NCBI RefSeq assembly: GCF_018991925.1
Contig: NW_024736071.1
Location: 17,080,538-17,144,537 of the forward strand
Length of the DNA stretch: 64,000 bases
Direction: 5' to 3'
Source of the DNA: Homarus americanus
Lineage: Eukaryota; Arthropoda; Malacostraca; Decapoda; Nephropidae
Shown here: positions 10,817-21,344 of the stretch, one piece after another
Layout: every line of letters starts with the position of its first letter
Numbering within the stretch: position 1 is the stretch's first letter
Program-made: the position numbers and the translations under genes
The notes under the pieces: model-generated
The model's database searches: none
The model's input: the letters and a program-made list of their open reading frames with translations, nothing else
Told to the model about the DNA's origin: nothing

Positions 10817-11009
10817 GTCCTGAGTTTTAAACTAAATGAGTCCTGAGGGACACCGCAGTACTGTACTTAACGGGGCGGTGTGGCGGTAAAATGAACTAAT
10901 TCCAATATTATAAATGAATTTTATTGAAATTAGTTCATTTTACCGCCACACCGCCCCGTTAAGTGCTGTACTACCGTGTCCCTCAGGACTCATTTAGTTT
11001 AAAACTCGG
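10817..11009. repeat. Long foldback: ~90-bp arms, 14-bp loop
   Basis: The left arm (about 10817-10907) and right arm (about 10922-11009) are inverted complements over nearly their whole length, including TTTTAAACTAAATGAGTCC and GGGGCGGTGTGGCGGTAAAA, with only a few mismatches. The centre is AT-rich. Such a structure could extrude as a cruciform or give a long RNA hairpin. It may be a foldback transposon or a recent inverted duplication. No clear target duplication was seen. Confidence 0.9.
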
Positions 11010-11138
11010 GTTGAAACACGACGACCCTCTTCAAGGGAAGATGTTGTTTAATAATACGGGCGTGACAGTATCGTCCGCCCGCCACGTTGCGAAATTTATA
11101 AGTGTGAAAGTTGTGTACGAGACACTTACAGGGGTCAC

Positions 11139-11208
11139 GTGTTACTTATAGTGGTTACTTATAGTGGTAACTTGTTACTTATAGGGGTAACGAGGCACTT
11201 ATAGGGGT
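11139..11208 (+). repeat. Short tandem repeat of ~17 bp
   Basis: GTTACTTATAGTGGTTACTT-type units occur about five times with drift to ACTTATAGGGGT. Confidence 0.7.
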
Positions 11209-11216
11209 CGCGTGTC

Positions 11217-11396
11217 TCAGTAGTTGACGGAAATTCCCAGAAGTCCACAGCAGCAGTTCCCAGTCGGGCGTGAACAGCTTAACCATCAGAGAACTTGTCC
11301 TGACTAGCCACTAACCAGTGGACTGACCACTTCTCGCCTCCCCAACTCTCAACTTGTGTTTAATAGTTCTATAAGTCCCTGATGTGCTGTTCCAAG
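11217..11396 (+). other. Candidate untranslated first exon with TCAGT initiator
   Basis: TCAGT (11217-11221) is followed by unique sequence ending TGTTCCAAG and then GTATGTG (GT at 11397-11398), a good 5' splice site. An AGTCC motif 23 bp after the initiator A fits the downstream-promoter consensus, but about 4 bp too close. No protein is recognisable. Speculative alternative first exon to 7571-7797. Confidence 0.18.
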
Positions 11397-11465
11397 GTAT
11401 GTGTAGGGCGGGGGGGTTGTCAGTATGTGTGTTGTGTATACGTTTTGTGTTTATTCATAACTTTA

Positions 11466-11496
11466 TTGAGGAGTCTGTTATTGAGAGGGTTTATTG
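11466..11496. mobile_element. Fragment of the 32374-32456 MITE family
   Basis: GTCTGTTATTGAGAGGGTTT followed by ATTG and TA matches the right end of the complete copy near 32 kb. Confidence 0.5.
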
Positions 11497-11499
11497 TAC

Positions 11500-12540
11500 T
11501 TTCATTCTTAAAAAAAACCCCAGAAAATACAATAAAACAATGAAAATGTGTGAATATTTCTCCGCCGTGGACAGCAGTTGGCATACAGATGTAACATTAC
11601 TTCGGACAAGAGAGCCAAGAGTTGTGTGAACGAGAAAATTACGGTCGTGGGGATATGATTTGCAACTATCCACCTGCATACACATGTTCTGAAACAAACT
11701 TGGGGGCAGGGAAGGGATAGGTGTAGGGTTGGAGGAAGGGGTGTGAGGAGGGTGTTTGGTGGAGGGAGGGAGGGAGGAGGGGGACTGTGAGGGAGAGAGG
11801 GAGGGGTATAAATAACACCAAAACCCAACAACAACAACAACACTGTAAGTCCTCAACACCACACCATGACTTATGAGTCTTTAACTCAGTAACAAGAAGG
11901 AAAGGAGTTAAAAGTAGTGAGAGTTAAAGAAGAGAAGAGGGGTGAGAGTTTAAAGTAATGGAGAAAAATTAAAAGTAGTGAAGGATAGAGTAGTAAGGAT
12001 GAAGAGTGTTGAAAAGTAGTGAGAGGGATAAAGCTTAAAGTAATGGGGAAGAGTTAAAGTATCGAGAGAAAGTTTGAAATGGTGGATATTATCGGAGAGA
12101 GACAGAGGAACAGTTTGTGTTTAATTCAGAAAAAAAAAAAAAAATAACTTTCAAATGTTTCTTTCCTTGTGTTTGAGTTTCACTTTTAAACAAGTTGATG
12201 TATTTTATTTATAGAAGGTTAAGGAGAGACGAAGCAAGGCGAAGTGAGGCGAGGGGTAGTAAGATGAGGGGTGTAGAGGTGAGGCGAGGGATGTAGAGTG
12301 AGGTAAAGCAAGGCAAGGCGATGTGAGTGTCGTCACCCGGTACACAACATGAGCGTCACTGGGCGAACAGTTTTTCCCAATGCAAGTTTGACTGGCTAGC
12401 GACAACGACAGACAGCCAGACTTCATTTCTCTCTCTGGGTCGACGGGAAATGAGTAATGAAGGACGGCACACATAATCAACAGTGAATTAATATGAGAGA
12501 GGGAGCGAGTTTGAGGTGCTGCTGCTGTGAGGAGGGCGGG
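11500..12540. other. Unique DNA with purine-rich tracts
   Basis: A G/GA-rich tract (11700-11806) is followed by TATAAATA at 11807-11814. Region 11890-12100 is a loose GAGAGTTAAAGTAGTG-type repeat, and 12220-12320 a GAGGCGAGG-rich tract. No gene is recognised. Confidence 0.5.
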
Positions 12541-12785
12541 AGGGAACGTGACCAATATCACCTACAAACATTCTCCCACGATCGGAGGGAGGGGGGGGGG
12601 GTGAAAGGAGGGACGGATGGAAGGAGGGAGGGAACGTGACCAATATCACCTACAAACATGCTCTCGCCCTGACCACCATCATTAACAACTACCAGCATTC
12701 TCTCACCACCAACAACAACTACTAACGTTATCTCACCAACAACAACTACTAACATTCTCTCACCAACAACAACTACCAACATTCC
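12541..12785 (+). repeat. 31-bp direct duplication and ACAACAACTACTAAC repeats
   Basis: AACGTGACCAATATCACCTA (continuing for about 11 bp) occurs at 12544 and again at about 12632. Downstream, CACCAACAACAACTACTAAC-type units recur four times up to 12785. Confidence 0.8.
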
Positions 12786-12936
12786 CTCACTATACTACTT
12801 GTGGTAAGTCACAAATCCTTGACAAAATTATCTTCACGTTTGGATATTTTTTTTCGTTTACTCTTTGCATAAATAAGTATTACTGTACACAAGTCTAAAA
12901 TAAATCATTGTGTTTATATCACATTAGCAATACTGG

Positions 12937-12962
12937 AACCTAACCTAACCTAACCTAACCTT
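12937..12962 (-). repeat. Short telomere-like (CCTAA)n
   Basis: Five CCTAA units in a row, the complement of the arthropod telomere repeat TTAGG. Confidence 0.9.
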
Positions 12963-13004
12963 CGGTACACGAGGAGGCAGCATGGCCGGTACTTCACTCG
13001 ACCG

Positions 13005-13108
13005 TATTCACTTCCCCAAATTGTAAACATTAGGTACCCATTTACTGTACAGATGGGTGAACTGGGAGCGGCAGGGAATCGAATCACCGACCCCTGCAAC
13101 TTGGTTGA
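13005..13108 (-). mobile_element. tRNA-derived SINE-like fragment
   Basis: GGTACCCATTTACTGTACAG and, further on, GGGAATCGAATCACC occur in plus orientation. On the minus strand the latter reads GGTGATTCGATTCCC, close to the B box GGTTCGANTCC of tRNA promoters. The GGTACCCATTTAC ... GGGAATCGAA arrangement resembles invertebrate tRNA-related SINE heads. No A box, tail or target duplication was established. Confidence 0.4.
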
Positions 13109-13302
13109 GAAACCCCCATTTAACGGATTTTAAGGAAAGAGTTATCCGTTATATTGAAGGTGGGTCCGTTATGTGGCGCCTCGATTTAATGGTCAGTATA
13201 GAGAGAGAAAAGTCCATCATATCGAGTAGTCCATTAGATGTGAAACCCCCATCTAACGGATTATATGGAAAGAGAAAAAAGTCCCGTTATATGGGGGATT
13301 AA
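13109..13302. mobile_element. Modular TAACGGAC-type MITE remnant
   Basis: Several copies of the palindromic module (AACCCCCATTTAACGGATT, GTTATATTGAAGGTGGGTCC, AACCCCCATCTAACGGATT) lie in tandem. The terminal CAGTG/CACTG ends are not intact. A (AC)n microsatellite follows at 13304-13328. Confidence 0.65.
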
Positions 13303-13328
13303 AACACACACACACACACACACACACA

Positions 13329-13551
13329 TTATATTTTCAGCCTTCCGGCTCTTTCAATAAACCGTTAATTATTAGTACTATTATTATTATTACACACACG
13401 TCCCCGGTGCTCGTGTGCCGTTAAGAACCCCAAGGTTCGACTCTCAATGAAAATGAACAAGGTTAACTTAATAGACCGTCATGGCCTTACTGATGTTGGT
13501 GGCGTGGCAGAGAGGTTGTATGTGTATCACGTCCTCAGTCTGCCTGCGACA
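13329..13551. other. Unique DNA
   Basis: Contains AAGGTTCGACTCTC near 13432, which resembles a tRNA B box, but no cloverleaf was found. ATT run near 13380. Confidence 0.45.
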
Positions 13552-13717
13552 CAGTCAACTACTAAAATCCTGTCGGTCGTCTGTCCTCCTGAACCACGAA
13601 GCAATAGTAGACTGATGATATTATTGTCCATAAATGCTTCGGGTTCATGAGTCTGAATCTCTCGGGGGTTCGTGGTTCAGGGGGAGAGGCGACCAACAGG
13701 ACTTTAGGGGTTGACTG
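13552..13717. mobile_element. MITE with CAGTCAAC ends, 166 bp
   Basis: The left end starts CAGTCAACTACTAAAATCCT. The right end, read inverted, is CAGTCAACCCCTAAAGTCCT and continues in parallel through CTGAACCACGAA, giving terminal repeats of about 50 bp. TA follows the right end (13718-13719); the left flank reads CA, so one flank has mutated. CAGT/ACTG ends suggest a pogo-like element distinct from the TAACGGAC family. Related copies lie at 27888-28035 and 10030-10063. Confidence 0.75.
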
Positions 13718-13727
13718 TATACGTCGT

Positions 13728-13806
13728 AGATAGAGGTTTCGCATCTAATGGACCATCGATATAACGGACTATCCTCTATAAAGTTCGTTAAATAGGGGTT
13801 TCATTG
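13728..13806. mobile_element. TAACGGAC-type MITE copy
   Basis: Contains GATATAACGGACTATCC and GTTCGTTAAATAGGGGTTTC and ends CATTG followed by TA. The left end is not clear. Confidence 0.65.
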
Positions 13807-14330
13807 TAAGTATAGGAGGTAAGTAGTGAGAGGAGAGGACGGGGACGAGCTGTGACACACATTCAAGGGAACAACACGACCACAGGGGCCGTAAAACACC
13901 ACACTGTGTAAACACGGCCCACAAGTTGACCACCACAGCCAGCGTAGCGATCACCTGATTTCTCGATCAACTGAGGCCACCACCACGACCAGTTGGCTGT
14001 CTCTCTCTGTTTATATCCAGATCACTGAGTCTTAATGTCTAGAGGATCCGATCAGCTGATGTTCCCGATCAAGTAATGCCGCCTGTGGACGATCGGTCTC
14101 ATTCCCAGCAAGGTTTTTCCGGGCAGGCAGGCAGGCAGGCGGCCGGACGGTTCACTACCGCAGCAGTTATCGGAAGTGGAATTAGTCGACCCAGATAACT
14201 GACACTGCTATTATTGTTGTTAACCCAACCCTAATGCTGTGTTACTAATATTGTCTTTTAGTCTTGGTGATGAAGCTGTTGGTTCCGCTGCTGCTGCTAC
14301 CAACACTACTCCCGTTACTGTATTGCTGAC
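13807..14330. other. Unique DNA
   Basis: Non-coding, moderately GC-rich. Short (GGCA)n near 14123-14140. No gene. Confidence 0.5.
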
Positions 14331-14332
14331 GG

Positions 14333-14550
14333 GTGTGTGTAGGTGGGCGTGAACTTACCAGTAGTAGGTGGAGGTGGGCGTGAACTTACCAGTAGTAGGT
14401 GGAGGTGGGCGTGAACTTACCAGTAGTAGGTGGAGGTGGGCGTGAACTTACCTGTAGTAGGTGGAGGTGGGCGTGAGCTTACCAGTAGTAGGTGGAGGTG
14501 GGCGTGAACTTACCTGTAGTAGGTGGAGGTGGGCGTGAGCTTACCAGTGG
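14333..14550 (-). repeat. 31-bp minisatellite, ~7 units
   Basis: Homogeneous 31-bp units containing GTGGGCGTGAACTTACCAGT. On the minus strand each unit carries CTGGTAAGTTC, close to the consensus 5' splice site. Confidence 0.93.
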
Positions 14551-14860
14551 GTCGTTGTTGGAGATGAATAAGTATTGGGTGTGTCCTTGTAAGTGGTGGC
14601 GGCGGTGGTGGTGAAGGAGCTGCACGCACACACATGTGGCCTCCGTGGCTTGGAGTCATGGAGACAGAAGGACCCGGAGGAGGCCAGCACTTTGCCCCCA
14701 ACCACACTTCCTGGAGGCCACGACTCCCCTCCCTCCCCACTCTCACACCATCATTCCCCCCCTTCCCCCCTCACCCTCGTACTCCCTCCTTCCCTCTCCC
14801 TCCCTCTCACTCTCTCCTTCTTTCCCTTCCCTGCCTTTATCCCTCTCTGTGTATTATGCA
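14551..14860. other. Unique then pyrimidine-rich DNA
   Basis: A (GGT)n patch near 14596-14612 is followed by CCTCCCT-rich sequence (14720-14860). Overlapping open frames here are low-complexity. Confidence 0.5.
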
Positions 14861-14869
14861 TGTTGCTGG

Positions 14870-15110
14870 TCGTTACTGTTGCTGGTCGTTACTGTTGCTG
14901 ATGTTAATGTTGGTAGTTGTGATGGCTATGGTGGTGGTGATGGTGGTAGTTGTGGTGGCAGTTGTGGTGTCTGTGGTGGTGGTGGTAGTGGTGATCATGG
15001 TAGTGGTGATGGTCGTCGTGGTGACAATGGTAATGATGATAGTGGTGGTGGTGATGGCGGTTGTAGTGATGATGGCAGTAGTGGTGATGGTGGTAGTGGT
15101 GATGCTATTC
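14870..15110 (+). repeat. Imperfect (GGT)n trinucleotide tract
   Basis: GTGGTGGTGATGGTGGTAGT-type sequence with GAT and GTA variants. Confidence 0.9.
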
Positions 15111-15492
15111 TCTATGATGAGTCAATAAGAGCCAGGTGCGCTTGACACGTTAATTAGGTGAACCAATTAGTGAACATGGCCTCTGATTAAAGCTGCCCAA
15201 TTGTCTCCCAAATCAATTGCTAAAATATCATCATCATCGTTGTCAGCCTCTGGCACGGTGATACCTGATGCCTTATACACTAAATAGTGGTCCTCGATGC
15301 TGACAACAATACTTACTGGTGGTGCTGGTGGTCAATATAACTTACTGATGAACAAGGCGGACTAGTCCAGACCTGGGTGGATAGGTTAGGTTAGGTTAGG
15401 TTAGGTGCTGGTGGTGCAGTCGACAACAAGCAGCCAGCCAGCCTTGTAAGAAGGTTATAAACACAAGTATTTGACCTTTATGTTACATTGAA
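15111..15492. other. Unique DNA with short (TTAGG)n
   Basis: Non-coding. A (TTAGG)4 run lies at 15384-15406. Confidence 0.55.
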
Positions 15493-15554
15493 CTTATCAC
15501 TCGATATAACGGAGTTTCTTCACCATTATAGTCCATTAAATAGAAGTTTCACTG
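15493..15554. mobile_element. TAACGGAC-type MITE fragment
   Basis: CTCGATATAACGGAGTTTC and GTCCATTAAATAGAAGTTTC are followed by a CACTG end at 15550-15554. The left end is missing. Confidence 0.65.
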
Positions 15555-16000
15555 TTTACTCTTCAGCGAAAATACGGAGAGACACGACACTTGTAGCTAA
15601 AAACTTTAAATTTCCTCTACAACATTACCAGACACTTTAAAAAGCACAAAATTTTTTTTTGACCATTCCGTTTAGGTAGGCAATAATCAGACTCTCATAA
15701 CTCAACATAAGACTCAACCCAACATAAGACTCATAACCCAACATAAGACTCATAACACAACATAAAACTCTCATAACTATACGCCATCAAGACACCCTCC
15801 ATAGCACAAGAGTATTATTATTCAGGGTTTGTAACAACGACGTGAATCTTTTGCAATATCTAATACTGAAACTTTTACAAAAACAACCACACTACACTTG
15901 CTTTTTATGTTCATCTCAAGGGATAATACCAAAACTTTCCAGCAACAACACTGACATCTCTGCTACACGGCCACGGGGAAGGATGTTTCAGCCAGGGGGC
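15555..16000. other. Unique DNA with a short AACATAAGACTC repeat
   Basis: ATAACCCAACATAAGACTC-like units recur about five times at 15690-15780. No gene. Confidence 0.55.
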
Positions 16001-16198
16001 GTTTGGGTCATGGGAAGCTTGGCTTGGGCCATAGAACGTATGGGCCACGGGACGTTTGGGCCATGGGAAGCGTGGTTTGGGCCATGGAACGTTTGGGCCA
16101 CGGGAAGCTTCGTTTGGGCCACGGGACGCTTGGTTTGGGTCACGGGACGCTTGGTTTGGGCCACGGGACGCTTGGTTTGGGCCAGGATAGTTTGGACT
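16001..16198 (+). repeat. 21-bp minisatellite, ~9 units
   Basis: Units of TTTGGGCCACGGGACGCTTG type. The open frame made of GLGHGT repeats is a by-product. Confidence 0.92.
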
Positions 16199-16349
16199 TT
16201 ACCTCACCTAACCTAACCGTGGCCCAAACCGAGGCTCATCCATGACTCAGGCCTGGCCAGAGTGGTGCTGGAGCCTGCATTAGAGTCCTCTTCACTGGCA
16301 ACAGCTTCCAGACCAACCCCACTTCCCTCTTCCCAACCTCGCACAGAGA

Positions 16350-16715
16350 ATAACAAATATCTTCCTCCCTCCCTCCTTCTCCTCTCACTCTTCCTCCCCA
16401 TTCCCACTCTCCTCCTCTCTCTTTCTCCCGTTCTCCTCCTTTTCCCACGCTTCCCTCCTTCCCCTCTCCCCTCCTCCTTCCACTCTCTCATCTTCCTCCC
16501 TCCTTCCACTCTCTCATCTTCCTCCCTCCTTCCCCTCCTCCTTCCACTCTCTTATCTTCCTCCCTCCTTCCCCTCTCCCCTCCTCCTTCCACTCTCTCAT
16601 CTTCCTCCCTCCTTCCACTCTCTCATCTTCCTCCCTCCTTCCCCTCCTCCTTCCACTCTCTTATCTTCCTCCCTCCTTCCCCTCTCCCCTCCTCCTCTTC
16701 CTCCTACTCTTCCAC
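16350..16715 (+). repeat. Pyrimidine-only tandem tract
   Basis: Nearly pure C/T over about 360 bp. CTTCCACTCTCTCATCTTCC alternates with CTTCCCCTCTCCCCTCCTCC, forming a roughly 110-bp higher-order block present about twice (16465-16575 and 16590-16695). Homopurine/homopyrimidine DNA of this kind can form triplex. Confidence 0.88.
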
Positions 16716-16892
16716 TGTTCCCATTCCAAGGACGTAACCCAATATTCCAAGGACTGGAAAACGTTTCTCAAAAGTTCAAGAACTACCTCGAATCTTTTTA
16801 TGTGAATGAAATATTTTTATAAACATATATGGTAAATCTTATCATCATCATCATCTCCAGCATTATATTACCACCAACCTAATGGATGAAGG

Positions 16893-16893
<1 letters not shown>

Positions 16894-16926
<33 letters not shown>

Positions 16927-16942
16927 CACACACACACACACA
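16894..16942 (+). repeat. (CA)n microsatellite
   Basis: Nearly pure CA run with one interruption. Confidence 0.98.
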
Positions 16943-17027
16943 TGCTTCAATTTCCAGCCTCTGAGACGAACTTGTTCACTGAGTGTTTTCAAACTTACAA
17001 ATTTCTTCCATCCATCTATTATACACC

Positions 17028-17750
17028 CTTTACCACACACCCCACGTACCACCACACCCTTAACCGCACACCCCACGACACCACACACCCCACGTCACCA
17101 CACACCCCACGACACACACACCCTTACCACACACCCCACGTCACCACACACCCCACGTCACCCACACACCCCACGACCACCACACACCCTTTCCCACCAC
17201 ACACCCCACGACACCACACACCCCACGACACCACACACCCCACGTCACCACACACCCCACGACACACACACACCCCACGTCACCACACCCCACGTCACCA
17301 CACACCCCACGTCACCACCACACCCCACGTCACCACACACCCCACGTCACCACACACCCCACGTCACCACCACACCCCACGTCACCACACACCCACACGT
17401 CACCACACACCCCACGTCACCACACACCCCACGTCACCACCCCACGTCACCACACACCCCACGTCACCACACACCCCACGTCACACACCACCACACACCC
17501 ACACACCACACACCCCACGACACCGCACACCCCACGTCACCACACACCCCACGTCACCACCCCACGTCACCACACACCCCACCACACACCCCACGTCACC
17601 ACACACCCCACGTCACACCCACACACCCGACACCGCACACCCACGTCACACACCCCCGTCACCACACACCCCACGTCACCGCACACCCACGTCACCGCAC
17701 ACCCACGTCACTACACACCCCACGTCACTATCCTTCACGTCACCAAGGCC
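17028..17750 (+). repeat. ~17-bp minisatellite CACCACACACCCCACGT
   Basis: About 40 units with length variants (14-19 bp) and a GACACC variant. The plus strand is almost free of G except in CACG. The long HTPRHHTP open frame is produced by the repeat. Confidence 0.93.
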
Positions 17751-17790
17751 AGCAATACACACTATAAGACTCCTCGTCGTCACAAGACAC

Positions 17791-17791
<1 letters not shown>

Positions 17792-17840
<49 letters not shown>
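17792..17840 (+). repeat. (CA)n microsatellite
   Basis: Pure CA run. Followed by a (GA)n run at 17909-17946. Confidence 0.98.
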
Positions 17841-17906
17841 GCCGCCCAGAACAATAGAAAGAGACGATAAAAAATAGTCAAGAAAATACAAGTGTCGACC
17901 AGGGCC

Positions 17907-17947
<41 letters not shown>

Positions 17948-17984
17948 AAATAAAAAATCACCTTAAAATAAATACTCTGTAAGA

Positions 17985-18330
17985 TTACCCCTTCTTCCCT
18001 CAACCCCTCCCTTTCCTACCCCCTTTTTATCCCTCCTCCTTACCCCTTCTTCCCCCCACACCCCTCCCTTTCCTACCCCCTCTTCCCTTTATCCCTCTCC
18101 TCCCACCCCTTCTTCCCCCCTCAACCCCTCCCTTCCTACCCCCTTTTCCCTTTATCCCTCTCCTCCCTTACCCCTTCTTCCCCTCACACCCCCTCCCTCC
18201 CCCCCTTTCCCTTTTATCCCTCTCCTCCCCCCTTTCTTCCCCTCAACCCCTCCTTTTCCTACTCCCCCTTTCCCTTTTATCCCTCTCCCTTACCCTTCTT
18301 CCCCCTCTACACCCCCTCCCCTTCCCCTTT
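17985..18330 (+). repeat. C/T-rich ~60-bp imperfect tandem repeat
   Basis: Blocks with ACCCCTTCTTCCCC, then CCTCCCTTTCCTACCCCC, then TTTATCCCTCTCC, recur about five times with indels. Confidence 0.8.
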
Positions 18331-18481
18331 ACTGCAGTAGGCTCTCGACAGCTGACTTCTGTTTGTAAACATTGGGAGGAAGACGTCGGGATGCCCATTC
18401 ACAAAACAGGAAGTGTGTAAACAAATCACCCATGAATCGTGGTTATTCGGGAGGAAGGAGAACCTCGAGCTACTGTGATCC

Positions 18482-18558
18482 TTCCATTTATCCAACTATA
18501 TGGAGAGAGATATCCATTGTATAGAGGGTTCGTTAGATGTAAAACTTCGATTTTACGG
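18482..18558. mobile_element. Diverged TAACGGAC-type MITE
   Basis: Contains TATATGGAGAGAGATATCC, GAGGGTTCGTTAGATGTAAA and TTTTACGGACT, matching the module but without intact ends. Confidence 0.5.
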
Positions 18559-18640
18559 ACTGGGGCCTATTAGGACTGGGACCCATCAAGACTGGGGCCC
18601 ATCAGGACTGGGACCCATCAGGACTAGGCCCCATTCGACC
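18555..18640 (+). repeat. 18-bp tandem repeat, ~5 units
   Basis: GGACTGGGRCCCATCAGGAC-type units. Confidence 0.85.
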
Positions 18641-19930
18641 TCCAGTCTTGCACCGAGACCTGCACCTTCAAGCGAGTGAGCCAGACTGTTGTACCGAGGA
18701 GGACTGACTCGGGTTAGGTGATGAAAAATGTGATTGGAAAGCCTTCTTTTTAGACAACCTTGAGAGTGTGGGCTGAGTGGTGTGCCCAGAAGGTGTTACA
18801 ATAACGGGGAAGGAAAATAAATAACTGGTCTGGAGAACTCAAGTAAACTGTCCGATACATGAGTTTATGTGAAAATTTTAAAAGATGGAGACAAGTTTGG
18901 TGGAGAATGTCTAGCATGAACCGAGGTAAAACACATAATTCAGCAAATGAGGCAGACAAAAACATTCATACGCCTGAGGGAGGAAGGGCACGAGTACAGT
19001 AAAGTGGGTACATACGCTCAGACACTATTGTTGCATCACTGAAAGGCGGCCCTCCACCTTCTTCTCCAGTGTTGCATCACTGATGTATACCCTGCACACA
19101 CACTCTGTATATACCTGCTGCTTCCCACCACCACTAGGCACCAGTCTCTTACACCAAGGCACGTCTCCCACCACCACTAGGCACCAGTCTCTTACACCAA
19201 GGCACGTCTCCCAGCATCCCTCATTGCTCCAGCATCAACCTTCTCAACACTGAAACATTCACGACACCACCCCACAATGTCAGCAGTAACCACAGTGTCA
19301 TTTATCAGAATGGTTGAGAAAGTCAGCTCATGGCGTCTCACAAGAGGGCCTGGCGTCACGCATCACAAAATAAAGTTTATCCGCCCGATATTTTTGTACG
19401 AGTATCTGTGAATCAATTGATTATTATTTTCCGATGTGTACTGTACGTGGAACTGCTATAGTCCCCTATGTTTTTAGTTGACTGTACTAGGCTAACAAGC
19501 CCCCGTCCCGTTCTCCGGAAGAGTGAATCTGTTTGTGATTTCACTGGTAAATATTCTTGATATCGAACCTTTTTTTCACTCATATCTTGAAAGTTAATGT
19601 TTTCAAGCAGTTATATCTTTAAATTCGTCATTAAAATGAGCCAGAACTGGGTATCCTTAACAGTTATATATAAATTTATTTTTGTTATATCAATCGAACA
19701 TTATGTATGAGCCAATGTAGGGGGCGTGGCTTGTACCGTCAATGAAAACACAAAGTATTGATAGTACTAATTACTATGTGTAAAACACAGTGACCTCAAT
19801 GGGGATTAGAAACTTGGTCCAGCAGGTTGGGAATCACTCAACGCACGGCTGCCGATCGTCGTCTCCGTAACGAGACTTGAAACAATTTCTTTCTAAAAAT
19901 TTCCCAAAGTATTTCTCAACCTAAAAGTGT
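18641..19930. other. Unique DNA
   Basis: Mostly single-copy, non-coding. A direct duplication of about 43 bp (CCACCACCACTAGGCACCAG ...) occurs at about 19127 and 19170. No gene is supported. Confidence 0.55.
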
Positions 19931-19959
19931 GGCGGAAAACATCACCATCACCACCACAC

Positions 19960-20185
19960 TGCTGCTCTCACCACAACTACTACCCACACTGCTGCTCTCA
20001 CCACAACTACTACCCACACTGCTGCTCTCACCACCACCACTACCCGCGTTGCTGTCACCATAACTATTCCAACCCACGTCATCACACCACCACCTCCACA
20101 AACCACGCCACCACTTCCACAACCCACGCCACCACCACCACTCACCTACCCACCACCCCGACCCACCACCACCCCGACCCACTCA
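19960..20185 (+). repeat. CCACAACTACTACC tandem and CAC-rich tract
   Basis: Three 33-bp units containing CACTGCTGCTCTCACCACAA, followed by a diverged ACC-rich tract. Confidence 0.85.
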
Positions 20186-20371
20186 TGAATATACACAACA
20201 TTGAGAACCAGCTGAAACAAACTACAGTATATCTCTTACGTGAGGGGACAAATTACCATTGTGTGGCTCCCAAAACGACTCTTACTGCAGCTGTAAATCT
20301 CTATGGGAGAAGGAGAGGAAGAGAGAAGGAGAGGAAGAGAGAAGGAGAGGAAGAGAAATGAAATATCTATA
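20186..20371. other. Unique DNA ending in purine tract
   Basis: AGAGAAGGAGAGGAAG repeats at 20308-20355. No gene. Confidence 0.5.
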
Positions 20372-20396
20372 CAGTGGAACCTTTATTTAACGGAAG
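20372..20396. mobile_element. Left end of a TAACGGAC-type MITE
   Basis: CAGTGGAACCTTTATTTAAC follows TA (20370-20371). The rest of the element is absent; a purine tract takes over directly. Confidence 0.6.
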
Positions 20397-20575
20397 TGAA
20401 GGAGGGGGAGGTGAGTATAAGAGGAGGAGAAGGAGGTGAGTGAAGGAGAAGGAAGAGGAGGTGAATGTAGGAGAAGGAAGAGGAGGATGAAGTGTCTGGA
20501 AGGGGAAAAAGAGGTGGTAAGTGAAGGAAGAGGAGATGGAGGTGTAGCAAAGGAAGATGAAGGAGGGGGGACAAG
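20397..20575 (+). repeat. Purine-rich imperfect repeat
   Basis: GGAGGTGAGTGAAGGAGAAG-type sequence over about 180 bp. Confidence 0.75.
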
Positions 20576-20737
20576 CAATGACCTGGCCATCACCCTCAGT
20601 ACCTAAAGCGGTTCGTGATCCCGGAAGATATGTGACAGGCTGTGTGACGGGGCGGTGTTGGTCAGTATAGGTGTGTTGCGTGTACGGTGTTTGTCAGTAT
20701 AGGTGTGTTGCGTGTACGTTTTGTGTGAACTAACGTG

Positions 20738-20739
<2 letters not shown>

Positions 20740-20774
<35 letters not shown>

Positions 20775-20784
20775 GCGCGCGCGC
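20740..20784 (+). repeat. (CA)n-(CG)n compound microsatellite
   Basis: A CA run passes directly into a CG run (ACGCGCGCGCGCGC), an alternating purine-pyrimidine tract with Z-DNA potential. Directly upstream is a ~50-bp direct repeat around GTCAGTATAGGTGTGTTGCG (about 20660 and 20693). Confidence 0.95.
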
Positions 20785-21340
20785 CTAATAATGGTGTCAA
20801 TCAACAATACAAGTTCCTTAAAAATCACTAGCCACACCATTAACTGTACATCCCGGACCTCCTGTTAGTGGCGTCTATTTCACAAGTCTAATGATGGTGC
20901 TGTTTCCTTATGGCTGTAAAGGGTCGCCACCATCAGCTACGCCATTAAGAGGTCCCTTGTTACTGGTGATAAACTGTGCATGTCGGCGCCAGCATCACCA
21001 CCACCACCATCATCCAGGGCGCCACAACTCCGCCCCGCGTGGTGTGTGTGTGTGTGTGTGTAAAGGGGGTGATTTTTGCATGTATGTATTGTGTGTGTGT
21101 ATCTTATTGTGTGTGTATCTTGTGTGTGTCTGCATGTGTTAATGTAGCTTGTAGGTTGCAGATAACTGTGATGTTTGAAATTACTGTACGTTCATTACTG
21201 TATAATTTTTATGTTGTATTATAGATGGGAGATTTACTGTATAGAATTATATAGACGAAGGCTAAGGTGCTCCATTGTTCCCCTGTTCCTGTGTTGTTTT
21301 ATCGATACATATATTTACTGGATGGAGGTACATTCAGATT
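20785..21340. other. Unique DNA with TG-rich tract
   Basis: TGTGTGT-rich stretch at 21045-21135 with GTGTATCTTGTGTG repeats. No gene. Confidence 0.5.
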
Positions 21341-21344
21341 ACCA

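Noticed and set aside
11807..11814. TATAAATA as a TATA box
   Set aside because: No initiator or supported exon downstream; chance TATA motifs are common in AT-rich DNA.
13425..13450. tRNA-like B box (AAGGTTCGACTC)
   Set aside because: No A box at the right distance and no cloverleaf could be drawn.
16882..17877. 331-codon open frame on the plus strand
   Set aside because: Composed of HTPRHHTP repeats produced by the CACCACACACCCCACGT array; no codon bias or domain.
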